Shown here piece after piece: positions 63,674-64,000 of a DNA stretch of 64,000 nt (the stretch's first letter is position 1; each line of letters begins with the position of its first letter). The translations under genes were made by a program, and so were the position numbers. Origin of the DNA: Pseudescherichia vulneris NBRC 102420. GTDB lineage: Bacteria; Pseudomonadota; Gammaproteobacteria; Enterobacterales; Enterobacteriaceae. Location of the stretch: contig NZ_BBMZ01000020.1 in the NCBI RefSeq assembly GCF_000759795.1, positions 1-64,000 of the forward strand, given 5' to 3'. The notes under the pieces were generated by a model. The model was given only the letters and a program-made list of their open reading frames with translations. It was not told the DNA's origin and did not search any database.

Positions 63674-64000
63674 CTAGGGGCGGATGGTACGCATGATCGG
63701 GTTCTGCAGGGAGATCAGCGTCTCGGTGGACTGGATCTCATCAATTGTTTGGATCTTGTTGATAAGTACCTGCTGGAGGGCATCGATCGAGCGGCACATG
63801 ACCTTAATGAAGATGCTGTAGTGGCCCGTGGTGTAGTAGGCCTCGGTGACCTCTTCCAGACTCTCCAGCTTTGCCAACGCTGACGGGTAGTCCTTGGCGC
63901 TCTTCAGAATGATGCCAATAAAGCAGCAGACGTCGTAGCCGAGCTGTTTCGGGCTGACGTCAATGCGCGCGCCGGTGATGATGCCCGCCTGTTTCATCTT
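63674..64000 (-). CDS. asnC: Transcriptional regulator AsnC (C-terminal part)
   Basis: The coding frame runs out of the window at 64000. The 108 residues present are the C-terminal ligand-binding RAM domain of AsnC (GYDVCCFIGIILKSAKDYPS, YYTTGHYSIFIKVMCRS), with the end of the DNA-binding domain just missing. It is an Lrp-family protein that senses asparagine and activates asnA. It sits next to mioC as in E. coli and stops at TAG before the mioC promoter. Confidence 0.96.
   Translation of the reverse strand, partial: KMKQAGIITGARIDVSPKQLGYDVCCFIGIILKSAKDYPSALAKLESLEEVTEAYYTTGHYSIFIKVMCRSIDALQQVLINKIQTIDEIQSTETLISLQNPIMRTIRP

Overview
The window is enterobacterial chromosomal DNA from the replication-origin region. 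Gene content and order closely follow the Escherichia coli dgo-gyrB-recF-dnaN-dnaA-rpmH-rnpA-yidDC-mnmE and phoU-pstBACS-glmSU-atpCDGAHFEBI-rsmG-mnmG-oriC-mioC-asnC blocks. Protein similarity to E. coli (recalled, not computed) is very high in the core genes. The accessory genes, which differ from E. coli, suggest an Enterobacter/Lelliottia/Leclercia/Kosakonia-type relative. The sequence alone does not fix the genus. No rRNA, tRNA, prophage or CRISPR array was seen.

Layout. 1-2.6 kb: the end of a bd-type quinol oxidase subunit I gene, its subunit II, and a convergent LysR regulator. 2.7-8.8 kb: an accessory beta-glucoside locus, with a LacI repressor divergent from PTS IIB, IIC, a GH1 6-phospho-beta-glucosidase, IIA and a LamB/BglH-type porin. 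The divergent region has a perfect operator palindrome, a second partial copy 127 bp away, and a CRP-like site. 8.9-12.6 kb: nepI and yicN, then an intact IS200/IS605-type element (TnpA plus TnpB) and a gene remnant where E. coli carries adeQ and uhpTCBA. 12.6-17.2 kb: ilvN, ilvB and the ivbL leader with its attenuator, a DMT transporter and emrD. 17.1-21.9 kb: a secreted GH5-like protein, yidG, yidH, the small heat-shock genes ibpB and ibpA with thermosensor-like leaders and a sigma-32 promoter, yidQ and yidR.

22-27.8 kb: a variant galactonate operon (dgoR, dgoK, dgoA, dgoD) ending in a different MFS permease and a 2-hydroxyacid dehydrogenase instead of E. coli-type dgoT. 27.9-39.3 kb: yidA, gyrB, recF, dnaN, dnaA, rpmH, rnpA, yidD, yidC and mnmE. 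39.4-43.7 kb: an anchored orphan protein, yieE, yieF, adeP and yieH; tnaCAB is absent from its E. coli position. 43.7-51.9 kb: phosphate uptake (pst-phoU, with two Pho boxes) and amino-sugar synthesis (glmU-glmS). 51.9-52.6 kb: a gene-poor gap holding a likely short transcript with its own promoter, CRP site, 23-codon ORF and terminator. 52.6-59.5 kb: the ATP synthase operon. 60.1-64 kb: rsmG, mnmG, oriC, mioC and the end of asnC.

Most observations worth checking are small-scale. They are the glmU-atpC small transcript, the rewired dgo operon, the degenerate oriC DnaA boxes, the altered metal-binding motif of YieE, the GH5 protein whose C-terminus is encoded antisense to emrD, and the TnpB locus. 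No large undescribed multi-gene system is evident.
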